Positions 54,589-63,376 of a stretch of 64,000 nucleotides of DNA are shown in pieces; position 1 is the stretch's first letter; each line of letters opens with the position of its first letter. The position numbers and the translations under genes were made by a program. Source of the stretch: Bacteroidia bacterium (GTDB lineage Bacteria > Bacteroidota > Bacteroidia > B-17B0 > Aurantibacillaceae); contig BPGX01000001.1 in assembly GCA_026003255.1 (NCBI GenBank), positions 434,001 through 498,000 of the forward strand, given 5' to 3'. Under the pieces are notes generated by a model, which did not search any database, was not told where the DNA came from, and saw only the letters and a program-made list of their open reading frames with translations.

Positions 54589-55296
54589 ATGGAATTGATT
54601 AAATCTAGATCCATTATTTTACAGGTTACTCAAATTAAAGATTTTAAATACATTGTAAAATTTTTATCTGAAAAAGAAGGTCTTCATTCAGGAATTGTGG
54701 AGGTTGGACAATATATTCAACATGGACATTTACAGGTACCGGGATTGTGTGAATTAATCTATTTTCAAAATAGATATAAGAAGAATGAAATCAAAGAAGT
54801 GAAACCTTTTTTTATCTTCAAGAATATATTTAAGGATGTTAGAAAAAATGTACTTTCACAATTCATTGTAGAGATCGTTTTAAAAACTCATCGAGATGGA
54901 ATGCACGATATTAAATTATTTAATTTAATGCAAAGTAAATTGATTGAATTAGACGACCTAAATGAAAATATTTTGTTTTATCATTTATTTTTTTTGAAAG
55001 AATTTATAAACATTTCAGGGCATTATCCTTATGATAATTTTAATTCAAAAGAATGCTATTTTAGTTTAAATGAAGGAAAATTTATTGGTCATCAAAGTAA
55101 TACTACTTTAAATGCAGAAGATTCTCAAATATGGCATCAATTTTTTTTCAGCAATAATGCACTCAAATTAGATTTTCCCATTTTTAAGTTGACACATTAT
55201 CTTATTGAATATTTGAAATTTCATTTATCGTTATCCGAAGTTCAAAGTTTGCCTTTTTTGAAAGAAACAATTCTGGAAAATGATTTAATGGAATAA
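54589..55296 (+). CDS. recO: DNA repair protein RecO
   Basis: 235 residues. The N-terminal OB-fold has the family pattern SRSIILQVTQIKDFKYIVKFLSEKEGLHSGIVE, followed by a helical C-terminal domain (DIKLFNLMQSKLIELDDLNENILFYHLFFLKEF). It mediates loading of RecA in the RecFOR pathway. Bacteroidota RecO proteins are divergent and this one lacks the CXXC zinc site seen in some others. It follows the TPR-repeat gene, which is a common neighbour order in the phylum but not functionally explained. Confidence 0.85.
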   Translation: MELIKSRSIILQVTQIKDFKYIVKFLSEKEGLHSGIVEVGQYIQHGHLQVPGLCELIYFQNRYKKNEIKEVKPFFIFKNIFKDVRKNVLSQFIVEIVLKTHRDGMHDIKLFNLMQSKLIELDDLNENILFYHLFFLKEFINISGHYPYDNFNSKECYFSLNEGKFIGHQSNTTLNAEDSQIWHQFFFSNNALKLDFPIFKLTHYLIEYLKFHLSLSEVQSLPFLKETILENDLME

Positions 55297-55351
55297 TTAA
55301 TCTCACAAAAAAAATCTATTTACATTCACCGCAAAATTTAAACTTAAAAAA

Positions 55352-56497
55352 ATGGCTGATGTAAAAACACTTTTAACCCCAATGGTAGATTTGAAAAATC
55401 AATATTTAAAGATAAAATCAGAGATAGATGCTGCCATTCAAGAAGTAATTGACTCAACGGCATTCATCAATGGGCCGGCAGTAAAAGCGTTTCAAAATAA
55501 TTTAGAAAAATACTTAAATGTAAAACATGTTATTCCCTGTGCTAACGGAACGGATGCATTACAAATTGCGATGATGGCTTTGGGATTAAAACCCGGAGAT
55601 GAAGTGATAACAGCAGATTTTACTTATGTAGCCACAGCAGAAGTAATTGGGTTGTTAGGATTGACGCCCGTTTTGGTAGATGTAAATCCTGACACTTTTG
55701 ATATTAATGTGGAAGCAATTGAAAAAAATATAACTTCGAAAACAAAAGCCATTGTACCTGTTCATTTATTTGGTCAATGTGCGAATATGGAAGCCATTAT
55801 GCAATTGGCTGAAAAATATAATCTATATGTGATTGAAGACAATGCGCAGGCAATTGGTGCTGACTATATTTTTAGTAATGGAGGACGTAAAAAAGCGGGT
55901 ACTATTGGACACATTGGTTGCACTTCTTTTTTTCCTTCGAAAAATTTGGGATGCTTTGGAGATGGTGGTGCAATAATGACAAATGATGACGAGTTAGCTG
56001 CTAAGTGTAGAATGATTGCTTCGCATGGACAAAGCAAACAATATGTACACGATGTTTTAGGAGTAAATTCAAGATTGGATTCTATTCAAGCTGCAATATT
56101 GAATGTAAAATTGAAGTATTTAGATAAATATATTGAAGCGAGACAATGGGCTGCTGATATGTATGATAGAGCACTGTCTCAGCTTTCGGAGGTAAAAATT
56201 CCAGCACGACAAAAAAAATCAACACATGTTTTTCATCAATATACTTTGCAAGTGAAAAATGGTAAGCGTGATGCGTTGAGAGAATATCTGCAAAGTCAAG
56301 GTATTCCGAGCATGATCTATTATCCTATTCCGTTGCATTTACAAAAGGCCTATCAAAGTGATAGGTATAAAGAAGGGGACTTTCCAGTGACAGAACAATT
56401 ATGTAACTCTGTGTTATCATTACCTATGCATACAGAATTAAATGAAGAAATTATTCATACGATTACAAATACAATTATTCAATTTTTTAATAAATAG
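55352..56497 (+). CDS. DegT/DnrJ/EryC1/StrS sugar aminotransferase
   Basis: 381-residue PLP-dependent aminotransferase acting on nucleotide-linked keto-sugars. The signature pieces are ANGTDALQIAMMALGLKPGDEV, DFTYVATAEVIGLLG, the PLP phosphate region VIEDNAQAIGA and the Schiff-base lysine in SFFPSKNLGCFGDGGA. The end VLSLPMHTELNEEII is typical. It probably makes an amino sugar for surface polysaccharide. ugd follows after 9 bp, supporting a shared polysaccharide role. Confidence 0.95.
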   Translation: MADVKTLLTPMVDLKNQYLKIKSEIDAAIQEVIDSTAFINGPAVKAFQNNLEKYLNVKHVIPCANGTDALQIAMMALGLKPGDEVITADFTYVATAEVIGLLGLTPVLVDVNPDTFDINVEAIEKNITSKTKAIVPVHLFGQCANMEAIMQLAEKYNLYVIEDNAQAIGADYIFSNGGRKKAGTIGHIGCTSFFPSKNLGCFGDGGAIMTNDDELAAKCRMIASHGQSKQYVHDVLGVNSRLDSIQAAILNVKLKYLDKYIEARQWAADMYDRALSQLSEVKIPARQKKSTHVFHQYTLQVKNGKRDALREYLQSQGIPSMIYYPIPLHLQKAYQSDRYKEGDFPVTEQLCNSVLSLPMHTELNEEIIHTITNTIIQFFNK

Positions 56498-56506
56498 TAA
56501 AACATT

Positions 56507-57823
56507 ATGAGTAAGAAAATTGCAGTAATTGGTACAGGTTATGTAGGATTGGTTACAGGCACATGCCTTGCAGAATCAGGGAATCAAGTGTTGTGTGTAG
56601 ATATTGATAAAGAAAAAGTTGAAAAAATGAAGCAAGGTATTGTGCCGATCTATGAACCACATTTAGATAATTTATTCCATAGAAATATAAAAGCAGGAAG
56701 ATTAAATTTTACTACTGAATTAAAAGATGCTGTGAATTTTGCGGAAATTATATTTTTAGCATTGCCTACGCCGCCCGGAGAAGATGGAAGTGCAGATTTA
56801 TCATATGTCTTAAATGTTTCATCTCAAATTGCGGATATTGTAAATGAATATAAAATATTAATTACAAAAAGTACAGTACCGGTTGGCACTGCTGATAAAA
56901 TTAAAAAGATTTTTGCGGAGAAAAATAAATCTTATGTGGATATTGTTTCCAATCCTGAATTTTTGAGAGAAGGATTTGCAGTAGATGATTTTATGAAGCC
57001 AGATAGAATTGTGATTGGTACGCAAAGTGAAAGAGCTAAAAAAATATTGACCGACTTGTATAAGCCCTTTGTAAGACAAGGTAATCCTATTATTTTTATG
57101 GATGAACGTTCATCTGAATTGACGAAATATGCCGCCAATGCTTTTTTAGCATTGAAGATTTCTTTTATGAATGAAATTGCTAATTTGTGTGAGAAGGTAG
57201 GTGCTGATGTAGATATGATTCGTTTAGGAATTGGAAGTGATGACCGCATAGGAAAAAGATTTTTATTTGCCGGAATTGGTTACGGAGGAAGTTGTTTCCC
57301 AAAAGACGTGATGGCACTGCAATATACAGCATCGGAGTATAATTATGATTTTAAAATTTTAAATGCGGTGATGCAGGTGAATCAAATTCAAAAAAGTATC
57401 ATTGTTCAAAAGATTAAAAAGTATTTTGGTGATTTGAAAAATAAAAAAATAGCAGTGTGGGGCTTAGCATTTAAGCCCGATACAGACGATGTTAGAGAAG
57501 CTCCTGCAATTGATATTATCAAACAATTATTACAGGAAGGTGTAATGATTTCGGCTTATGATCTCGAAGCGATGAATAATTTCAAAAAGTTATTCCCTGA
57601 TGACGTTATTAACTATGTTCAAGATCCTTATGATGCCTTGAAAGATGCAGATGCATTGGTGATATGTACAGAATGGCAAATGTTTCGTAATCCTGATTTT
57701 GAAAAAATGAAACAAGTTATGAAATCTAAAAACATCTTTGATGGGCGAAATATCTATGATTTAAATCTGATGAGAGAATTGGGTTTTCATTATGAATCTA
57801 TAGGCAGACAAACCGTTAATTAG
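56507..57823 (+). CDS. ugd: UDP-glucose/GDP-mannose 6-dehydrogenase
   Basis: 438 residues. NAD-binding start AVIGTGYVGLVTGTCLAESG; the central region has ITKSTVPVGTADKIK and NPEFLREGFAVDDF. The catalytic cysteine lies in GYGGSCFPKD, and the UDP-binding domain has VWGLAFKPDTDDVREAPAI and the end IFDGRNIYDL. It oxidises UDP-glucose to UDP-glucuronate for capsule or exopolysaccharide. It is paired with the DegT-type aminotransferase upstream; no other polysaccharide genes follow, so the pathway is split elsewhere. Confidence 0.96.
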   Translation: MSKKIAVIGTGYVGLVTGTCLAESGNQVLCVDIDKEKVEKMKQGIVPIYEPHLDNLFHRNIKAGRLNFTTELKDAVNFAEIIFLALPTPPGEDGSADLSYVLNVSSQIADIVNEYKILITKSTVPVGTADKIKKIFAEKNKSYVDIVSNPEFLREGFAVDDFMKPDRIVIGTQSERAKKILTDLYKPFVRQGNPIIFMDERSSELTKYAANAFLALKISFMNEIANLCEKVGADVDMIRLGIGSDDRIGKRFLFAGIGYGGSCFPKDVMALQYTASEYNYDFKILNAVMQVNQIQKSIIVQKIKKYFGDLKNKKIAVWGLAFKPDTDDVREAPAIDIIKQLLQEGVMISAYDLEAMNNFKKLFPDDVINYVQDPYDALKDADALVICTEWQMFRNPDFEKMKQVMKSKNIFDGRNIYDLNLMRELGFHYESIGRQTVN

Positions 57824-57875
57824 TGTTTGGTAAATGAAAATAAAATGATTTACTTTGTAGTCAAAAAATAAGAAT

Positions 57876-58931
57876 ATGGAAACCGTTAATTTCAATCAAA
57901 TGAAAGAAATAGTTGAACTTGCAGAAAAAATGATGAAAGGAGCAGAAGCGTTGAAAGATATTAAAGAAATTGATATTGCCACGACCCCTAAAACAGCTGT
58001 TTATAAAGAAGACAAGCTTGTTTTATATCATTACGATAGAGAGACACCACCTACTATAAAAACACCTGTATTAATTGTTTATGCACTTGTGAACACTTAC
58101 AAGATGTTGGATTTGCAGCCCGACCGTTCTTATATTAAAAATTTATTGAATGGTGGTGCAGATTTGTATTTGATTGATTGGGGATTTCCTACAAAGGCAG
58201 ACATATATCTTACTATTGATGATTATATTGACTATATTGACCATTGTGTAGATTTTATTCGTAAAAAAACAGGACACGATAAAATCAATATCTTAAGCAT
58301 TTGTCAAGGAGGAACATTGTCAGTAATTTATACAGCATTACATCAAGAGAAAGTAAAAAATTTAATTCCACACGTTACACCAATTGATTTTTCAACGAAT
58401 GATGGATTACTTTTCAGATGGAGTAAAGACATGGATTTTGATAAATTAGTGGAAGGATATCATGGTTTAATTCCCGGAGATTTTCTAAATATAGGGTTTG
58501 AAATTTTAAAGCCAATGATGAAATTACAAAAACAACAAACTTTAATGAATATTATAGATGATAAAGATAAATTGCTTAATTTTCTGAGAATGGAAAAGTG
58601 GATTAATGAAAGCCCGGCGCAAGCGGGAGAATGTTTCAGACAATTTATGAAAGAACTGTATCAGCAAAATAAATTAGTCAAAGGAGAATTAGTAGTAAAA
58701 GGTCAAAAAGTCAATTTGAAAAATATTACTTGCCCATTATTGAATATCTATGCTACAGAAGACCACTTAGTTCCACCGGCTTCTACAATACCATTGAATG
58801 ATTTGGTAGGTAGCAAAGATAAAACACTATATAGTTTCAAAGGCGGACATATTGGTGTGTTTGTAGGTTCTAAATCTCAGAATGAACTTGCACCTGCCGT
58901 TATTGAATGGTTAAAAAAACACGATAATTAA
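57876..58931 (+). CDS. phaC: Class III polyhydroxyalkanoate synthase subunit PhaC
   Basis: 351 residues, the size of class III PhaC (class I enzymes are near 600). The catalytic triad is visible: Cys143 in the lipase-box-like SICQGGT, Asp296 in YATEDHLVPP and His325 in KGGHIGVFVG. It polymerises hydroxyacyl-CoA into storage polyester. Class III enzymes need the subunit PhaE, which is not in this window, nor are phaA, phaB or a phasin. The gene stands alone between ugd and tRNA-Ser. A weak -7-like box (TTACTTTG at 57850) precedes it. Confidence 0.92.
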   Translation: METVNFNQMKEIVELAEKMMKGAEALKDIKEIDIATTPKTAVYKEDKLVLYHYDRETPPTIKTPVLIVYALVNTYKMLDLQPDRSYIKNLLNGGADLYLIDWGFPTKADIYLTIDDYIDYIDHCVDFIRKKTGHDKINILSICQGGTLSVIYTALHQEKVKNLIPHVTPIDFSTNDGLLFRWSKDMDFDKLVEGYHGLIPGDFLNIGFEILKPMMKLQKQQTLMNIIDDKDKLLNFLRMEKWINESPAQAGECFRQFMKELYQQNKLVKGELVVKGQKVNLKNITCPLLNIYATEDHLVPPASTIPLNDLVGSKDKTLYSFKGGHIGVFVGSKSQNELAPAVIEWLKKHDN

Positions 58932-58972
58932 AAATATCTCTACTTTTGTTTTTTAATGTGCAAAAATTCCAA

Positions 58973-58980
58973 TACATTTG
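58973..58980 (+). promoter_or_regulatory. Bacteroidota-type -7 promoter box upstream of tRNA-Ser/crcB
   Basis: TACATTTG is an exact TAnnTTTG match, 21 bp before the tRNA-Ser 5' end. No similar box is seen between the tRNA and crcB, so it may serve both. Confidence 0.55.
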
Positions 58981-59001
58981 CACGCGACTTTAAGTTAAAT
59001 T

Positions 59002-59095
59002 GGTGAGGTGGGTGAGTGGCTTAAACCAGCGGTTTGCTAAACCGCCGTATAGTTGAAAAGCTATACCGGGGGTTCGAATCCCCCCCTCACCGCCA
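59002..59095 (+). tRNA. tRNA-Ser (anticodon GCT) with encoded CCA
   Basis: Acceptor GGTGAGG/CCTCACC, D arm with GAGTGGCTTAAACC, anticodon arm GCGGT/ACCGC with loop TTGCTAA (GCT at 59036-59038). A long variable arm (TATAGT/GCTATA) is diagnostic of class II tRNA. The T arm is CGGGG/CCCCC with TTCGAAT. The discriminator G and CCA (59092-59095) are encoded. The last A is also the first base of the riboswitch stem flank. Confidence 0.97.
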
Positions 59096-59154
59096 AAGGT
59101 GATGGCGTTCACCTTTAACCGCCTTTGAAATGTTACTCAAAGGATGATAACGCC
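59095..59154 (+). promoter_or_regulatory. Fluoride riboswitch (crcB motif)
   Basis: Matches the crcB RNA motif. Stem P1 is GGTGA (59098-59102) with TCACC (59109-59113), enclosing TGGCGT. P3 is CCTTTGA (59122-59128) with TCAAAGG (59137-59143), followed by the conserved ATGATAACGCC. The long-range pseudoknot GGCGT (59104-59108) with ACGCC (59150-59154) is complete. It lies 22 bp upstream of crcB, the usual fluoride-channel target. No terminator hairpin with a T-run follows, so control is more likely at translation. Recognition is by motif; no covariance search was run. Confidence 0.9.
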
Positions 59155-59176
59155 TACCAATTCCAAATAAAATTTT

Positions 59177-59548
59177 ATGAAAAATTTTTTATTGGTAGGT
59201 ATTGGCGGTTGCTTAGGTAGTATAGCGAGGTATTCGGTTTCGCTTTTAGTTTCCAGATATTTTATCACCATTTTTCCATTATCAACATTTTTAGTGAATA
59301 TTATAGGTTCTTTTTTAATAGGATTACTTTACGGCTGGTTAGAGCAATTTCCCCAGTATACACTTTACAGATTATTTCTTGTAACAGGATTTTGTGGTGG
59401 CTTTACAACCTTTTCAGCATTATCTATTGAAAATTTAAGTTTACTTCAAAAAGGATATTATATGTTTTTTTTGACATATACTTTGGGAAGCATTGTTCTT
59501 GGCATAATAGCAGCGTATTTGGGAATAATGTTTAACAAGCATTTATAG
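59177..59548 (+). CDS. crcB: Fluoride channel/exporter CrcB (Fluc)
   Basis: 123 residues with four transmembrane helices. The family motifs are GGCLGSIARY near the N-terminus, FLVNIIGSFLIGLLYGW in helix 2 and GFCGGFTTFSAL with the fluoride-pore phenylalanines in helix 3. It works as an antiparallel dimer that lets toxic fluoride out of the cell. The gene is controlled by the fluoride riboswitch immediately upstream. Confidence 0.96.
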   Translation: MKNFLLVGIGGCLGSIARYSVSLLVSRYFITIFPLSTFLVNIIGSFLIGLLYGWLEQFPQYTLYRLFLVTGFCGGFTTFSALSIENLSLLQKGYYMFFLTYTLGSIVLGIIAAYLGIMFNKHL

Positions 59549-59649
59549 ATGTAATCTATCAGTAAATGCTCTAATTAATGTGTGTTTTTTCTAACAAAAA
59601 TTTTTTTATTTATGATATTTCAATTACATTTAGCCCTTAAAAGAAAAAT

Positions 59650-61744
59650 ATGCATCTATTTAAGTACCTTACATACGTTCTGTTATTTTTGTTTCCTGTT
59701 TTAACCTTTTCTCAATCTGAAAAAGAACTATATAGAGAGGCAATTTCTTACATGAGTGAAAAAGAATACGCTAAGGCATACGAAATTATGGATAAATTGT
59801 ATACCAAAAAACCTAAGAATGAAGATTATTTATTTACACTAGGAATAATTTGTTTAAACTATCCCGAAAGAAAAGAGCGAGCCCTGGAAATTTTTGAAGT
59901 ATTAAGCAAAAAGAGACAGGATATGTTAGAAATGAAATATTACTTAGGAAAGGCCTATCATTTGAATTACAAGTTTAAAGAAGCCATTCCTTTGATACAA
60001 GATTTTATCAATAACTTTGCTTCTATCAAAAAGCCAACAGAAGAACAAAACGCAATGCTCAATGATGCAATGTTGTTATTAGCATACTCTGAAAATGGAA
60101 AAAGTATAATGGAAAATAAAGTTTTTTGTAAAATTGAAAACATAGGATCACCAATAAATACAGAAGATGCTGAATATGTGCCGGTTATCTCTGCTGATGA
60201 AACTATGATGATTTTTACTTATGTAGGGCCTAAGTGTACCGGAGGTTTAGTGAATGACGAATTGAAACCCGATAAGGAAGAAGGATATTATCATGAAGAC
60301 ATTATGATTTCGTTTAAGAAAGAAGATGGAAGTTGGACAGAACCTGTTGGCATCCCTGAATTGAATACCCCCGGACATGATGCGGCTATTGCGATTTCTC
60401 CAGATGGACAAACTTTATTTATCTTCAAGTCAACGAACGAAGATAAAGGAGATATTTATATGTCAGTACTTGAAGGAAACAAATGGACCGAACCTGTACG
60501 ATTAAATTCTAACATTAACACAGAATACTGGGAAGGAAGTTGTTCTGTAAGTGCTGATGGCCGATATTTATACTTTGCATCCGAAAGACCGGGTGGTTAT
60601 GGTGGTAGAGATTTGTGGGTATCCGAAAAAGAAGGCGATGATTGGGGACCAGCAACCAACCTTGGACCAATAATCAATACCAAATACGACGAAGATGCAC
60701 CATTTATTCATCCCGATGGTATTACTTTGTTTTTTAGTTCAAAAGGACACAAAAGTATTGGAGGTTATGATATCATGTATTCCATAAAAAAAGAAGGACA
60801 ATGGTTAACTCCAAAAAATATGGGTGTTCCACTCAATACTACCGAAGACGATAGGTATTATGTCATTAATGCAAAAGGAGATAGAGGATATTTATCTTCT
60901 AACAGAGGGGGTTATGGCGGAAAAGGAAAACAGGACATATATACTTCTACACCCGGTATTGTTGGGGAAAAGCCAGTATTAGCGGTAGTTACTGGTACAG
61001 TTTTTGGAAATGACAAACCAATTGCTGCTGATATCATTATTACAAAAGTGTCTGAAAAAAAAGAATTTAAACTTGTTTCCAATCAACAAACAGGGAAATA
61101 TTACATTGCATTATCGCCCGGGCAGACCTACAAAGTAAAAGTAACCGCAAAAGGATTTGAACCAACAGAAGAAGTGTTTGACATTGAAAATATTAAAGAA
61201 TTTACTCAAATTAATAAAAATTTCTTTTTACTCACACCAGAACAGGTTGCTAAAATAAATGAAGAAATTCAGAAAGAAAATGAGCAAATAAAAAAGGAAA
61301 AAACCCGAAGAATTTGCTAAAACAGAAGTAAAAGAAACTAACGATTGTTCCAGCACATTACCGGAAAATTTTGATAACATTAAAAATGAAATTAAAGAAA
61401 TTAAAACGAATAAGGATTATGAGACATTAGTATCATTGTTAGCTAAATACTGTTTAGATGATTTGATTTTCAGAGTACAAATCGCTGCTTATCATTATCC
61501 CCAGAATTATAGTTACAAACATCTTATTGAGTTTGGTCAGCCAATAGTAGTGGCAGGAGAAGATAAAATTACCCGTTTTTATTTATCCAAAGAAAGTAAA
61601 ACCATTAAAGAGGCAGAGGCCTGGCGACAAAAAGCTATTCTAAAAGGTCAAACCGACGCCTGGGTAGTTGCCTTCTATAAAGGGAAACGATATACTCTTC
61701 AACAACTTTTAGAAGTCAATTTTTTTGCTGTCAAAGATAAATAA
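59650..61744 (+). pseudogene. TPR/PD40-propeller protein with C-terminal SPOR-like region, one apparent frameshift
   Basis: About 697 residues when repaired. A signal peptide (VLLFLFPVLTFSQ) is followed by TPR-like helices (~20-150) and then PD40/WD40-like blades (~160-430: VPVISADETMMIFTYVG; AIAISPDGQTLFIF; CSVSADGRYLYFASERPGG; PFIHPDGITLFFSSKG). A carboxypeptidase-regulatory-like domain (~445-530) comes next. The first frame stops at 61320. Removing one A from the A6 run at 61298-61303 continues as KPEEFAKTEVKETNDC to a C-terminal domain with FRVQIAAYHYPQNYSY and GKRYTLQQLLEV, ending at 61744. Likely an intact gene. Such proteins often anchor surface complexes; the specific role is unknown. 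Confidence 0.8.
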
Positions 61745-61759
61745 CCTTATCCATTTACA

Positions 61760-63376
61760 ATGCTTAAAAGAAAGAAACATAGCGTCTCAACTTTAAAAGT
61801 ATTGTGGTTAGTACTATTATTTCAGTCCAATTTTTTTATTAAAAACAATTGTCGTGCTCAAATGAAAAATGAGAAATTGCAAGAAAAACTTACCAAAGCA
61901 GATGATTTATTTGATCACGGCAATTATTTAATGTCTATTCCTATCTATAAAGATCTCTTGAAAAAGGAACCCGATAATAAATATCTAAAAGCCAAATTAG
62001 CAGTTTGTTATTTGAATACTAATCAAAATAGAACAGAACCAATCAAATTATTGGAAGAATTAGTAAAAGATGAAAAAACAGATATTGAAAACTGGTATTA
62101 TCTTGGAACAGCGTACCATCTAAATAATCAATTAGACAAAGCCATTGAAGCATTTGAAAAATACATTTCCTTAAAACCTAAAAAATCAGACATTGAAAAA
62201 GCAAAACGAAAAATAGAACAATGCCAGAATGCTAAAAAATTTTTGGCTAACCCTATCAATGTAACTTTTACCAATCTTGGCCCTGATATAAATTCACCTG
62301 ATCCTGATTACTATCCTTACGTCAATGAAAATGAAACATTCTTAGTCTTTACTTCCAGAAGAAAAGAAAATGTGGGTGGAAATAAAATAGAAATTGATGG
62401 CTATCGCCCCAGCGATATTTGGTTTAGCAAAGTTGAAAACGGAAAATGGATAAAAGCATATAACGCAGGAAAAGTGATTAATACAAATTACGACGAGCAA
62501 TGTGTATCCCTGAGTCCAGATGCTAAACAAATGGTAGTTTATTTTGATAACATCGAAAAATATGGCGATCTCTATATTTCTGATAAAAATCCCAATGGAG
62601 AATTTACAAAAATTAAGCTCTTGCATCCCTACATCAGTGATCCAAAAACAATTGAAACCAGTGGTTCCTTCACACCAGATGGAAATACGTTTTTCTTTGC
62701 AAGGCGTAATAGCATTGATGACCAGAGCGATATTTATGTGATAAGAAAGTTACCCAATGGTCAATGGGGGCTTCCACAAAAATTACCAGAACAAATCAAT
62801 ACGCCATACAATGAAGATTTCCCTTACATAGGTGCAGATGGAGTTACGTTGTATTTTTCTTCGGAAGGACATAATTCCATGGGTGGTTATGATCTCTTCA
62901 AATCAACATGGAACCCTGAAGATAATACATGGTCACCTGCCGAAAATCTCGGCTATCCTATCAATTCTACCAGCGACGACCGAAGCATTTGTATGACGCC
63001 CGATAATAGAGTAGGTTACATCAGTGCTTTCAGACCAAATGGTTACGGTGATCTAGATTTATATAGAATACGATTTGATGATAAAGACCAGATTATTCGT
63101 ATCATTACAGGCAAAGTATTCCTTGAAGATACTTTACAAAAAGCCCTTGATGTACCTGTAATGATCATTGCTAAAAATAAAAAAACGGAAGAAGAACGGC
63201 AATTTGTTCCCAATTCTAGAACAGCAAAATATGTAATCGCGTTGGAAGCAGGTGAATATGAAATCATAGTTTCAGCAGATGGTTATGAAAATTATGTAGA
63301 AAACATTACTGTTTCAGACATTGGAAAAATTGAAATTGAAAAAAATAAAGATTTTATATTAAAGAAAAAACCATGA
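61760..63376 (+). CDS. TPR/PD40-propeller protein (paralogue 2)
   Basis: 538 residues. A signal peptide region (VLWLVLLFQSNFFIKNN ... CRAQ) is followed by TPR-like helices (~45-160: ADDLFDHGNYLMSIPIYKDLL; WYYLGTAYHLNNQLDKAIEAF). PD40-like blades run from ~180-440 (YPYVNENETFLVFTSRRKEN; CVSLSPDAKQMVVYFD; GSFTPDGNTFFFARR; PYIGADGVTLYFSSEGHNSMG). A carboxypeptidase-regulatory-like domain ends the protein (~450-535). It shares domain order with the genes on both sides but lacks the SPOR-like tail of the first. Its stop overlaps the start of the next paralogue (ATGA). Confidence 0.85.
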   Translation: MLKRKKHSVSTLKVLWLVLLFQSNFFIKNNCRAQMKNEKLQEKLTKADDLFDHGNYLMSIPIYKDLLKKEPDNKYLKAKLAVCYLNTNQNRTEPIKLLEELVKDEKTDIENWYYLGTAYHLNNQLDKAIEAFEKYISLKPKKSDIEKAKRKIEQCQNAKKFLANPINVTFTNLGPDINSPDPDYYPYVNENETFLVFTSRRKENVGGNKIEIDGYRPSDIWFSKVENGKWIKAYNAGKVINTNYDEQCVSLSPDAKQMVVYFDNIEKYGDLYISDKNPNGEFTKIKLLHPYISDPKTIETSGSFTPDGNTFFFARRNSIDDQSDIYVIRKLPNGQWGLPQKLPEQINTPYNEDFPYIGADGVTLYFSSEGHNSMGGYDLFKSTWNPEDNTWSPAENLGYPINSTSDDRSICMTPDNRVGYISAFRPNGYGDLDLYRIRFDDKDQIIRIITGKVFLEDTLQKALDVPVMIIAKNKKTEEERQFVPNSRTAKYVIALEAGEYEIIVSADGYENYVENITVSDIGKIEIEKNKDFILKKKP

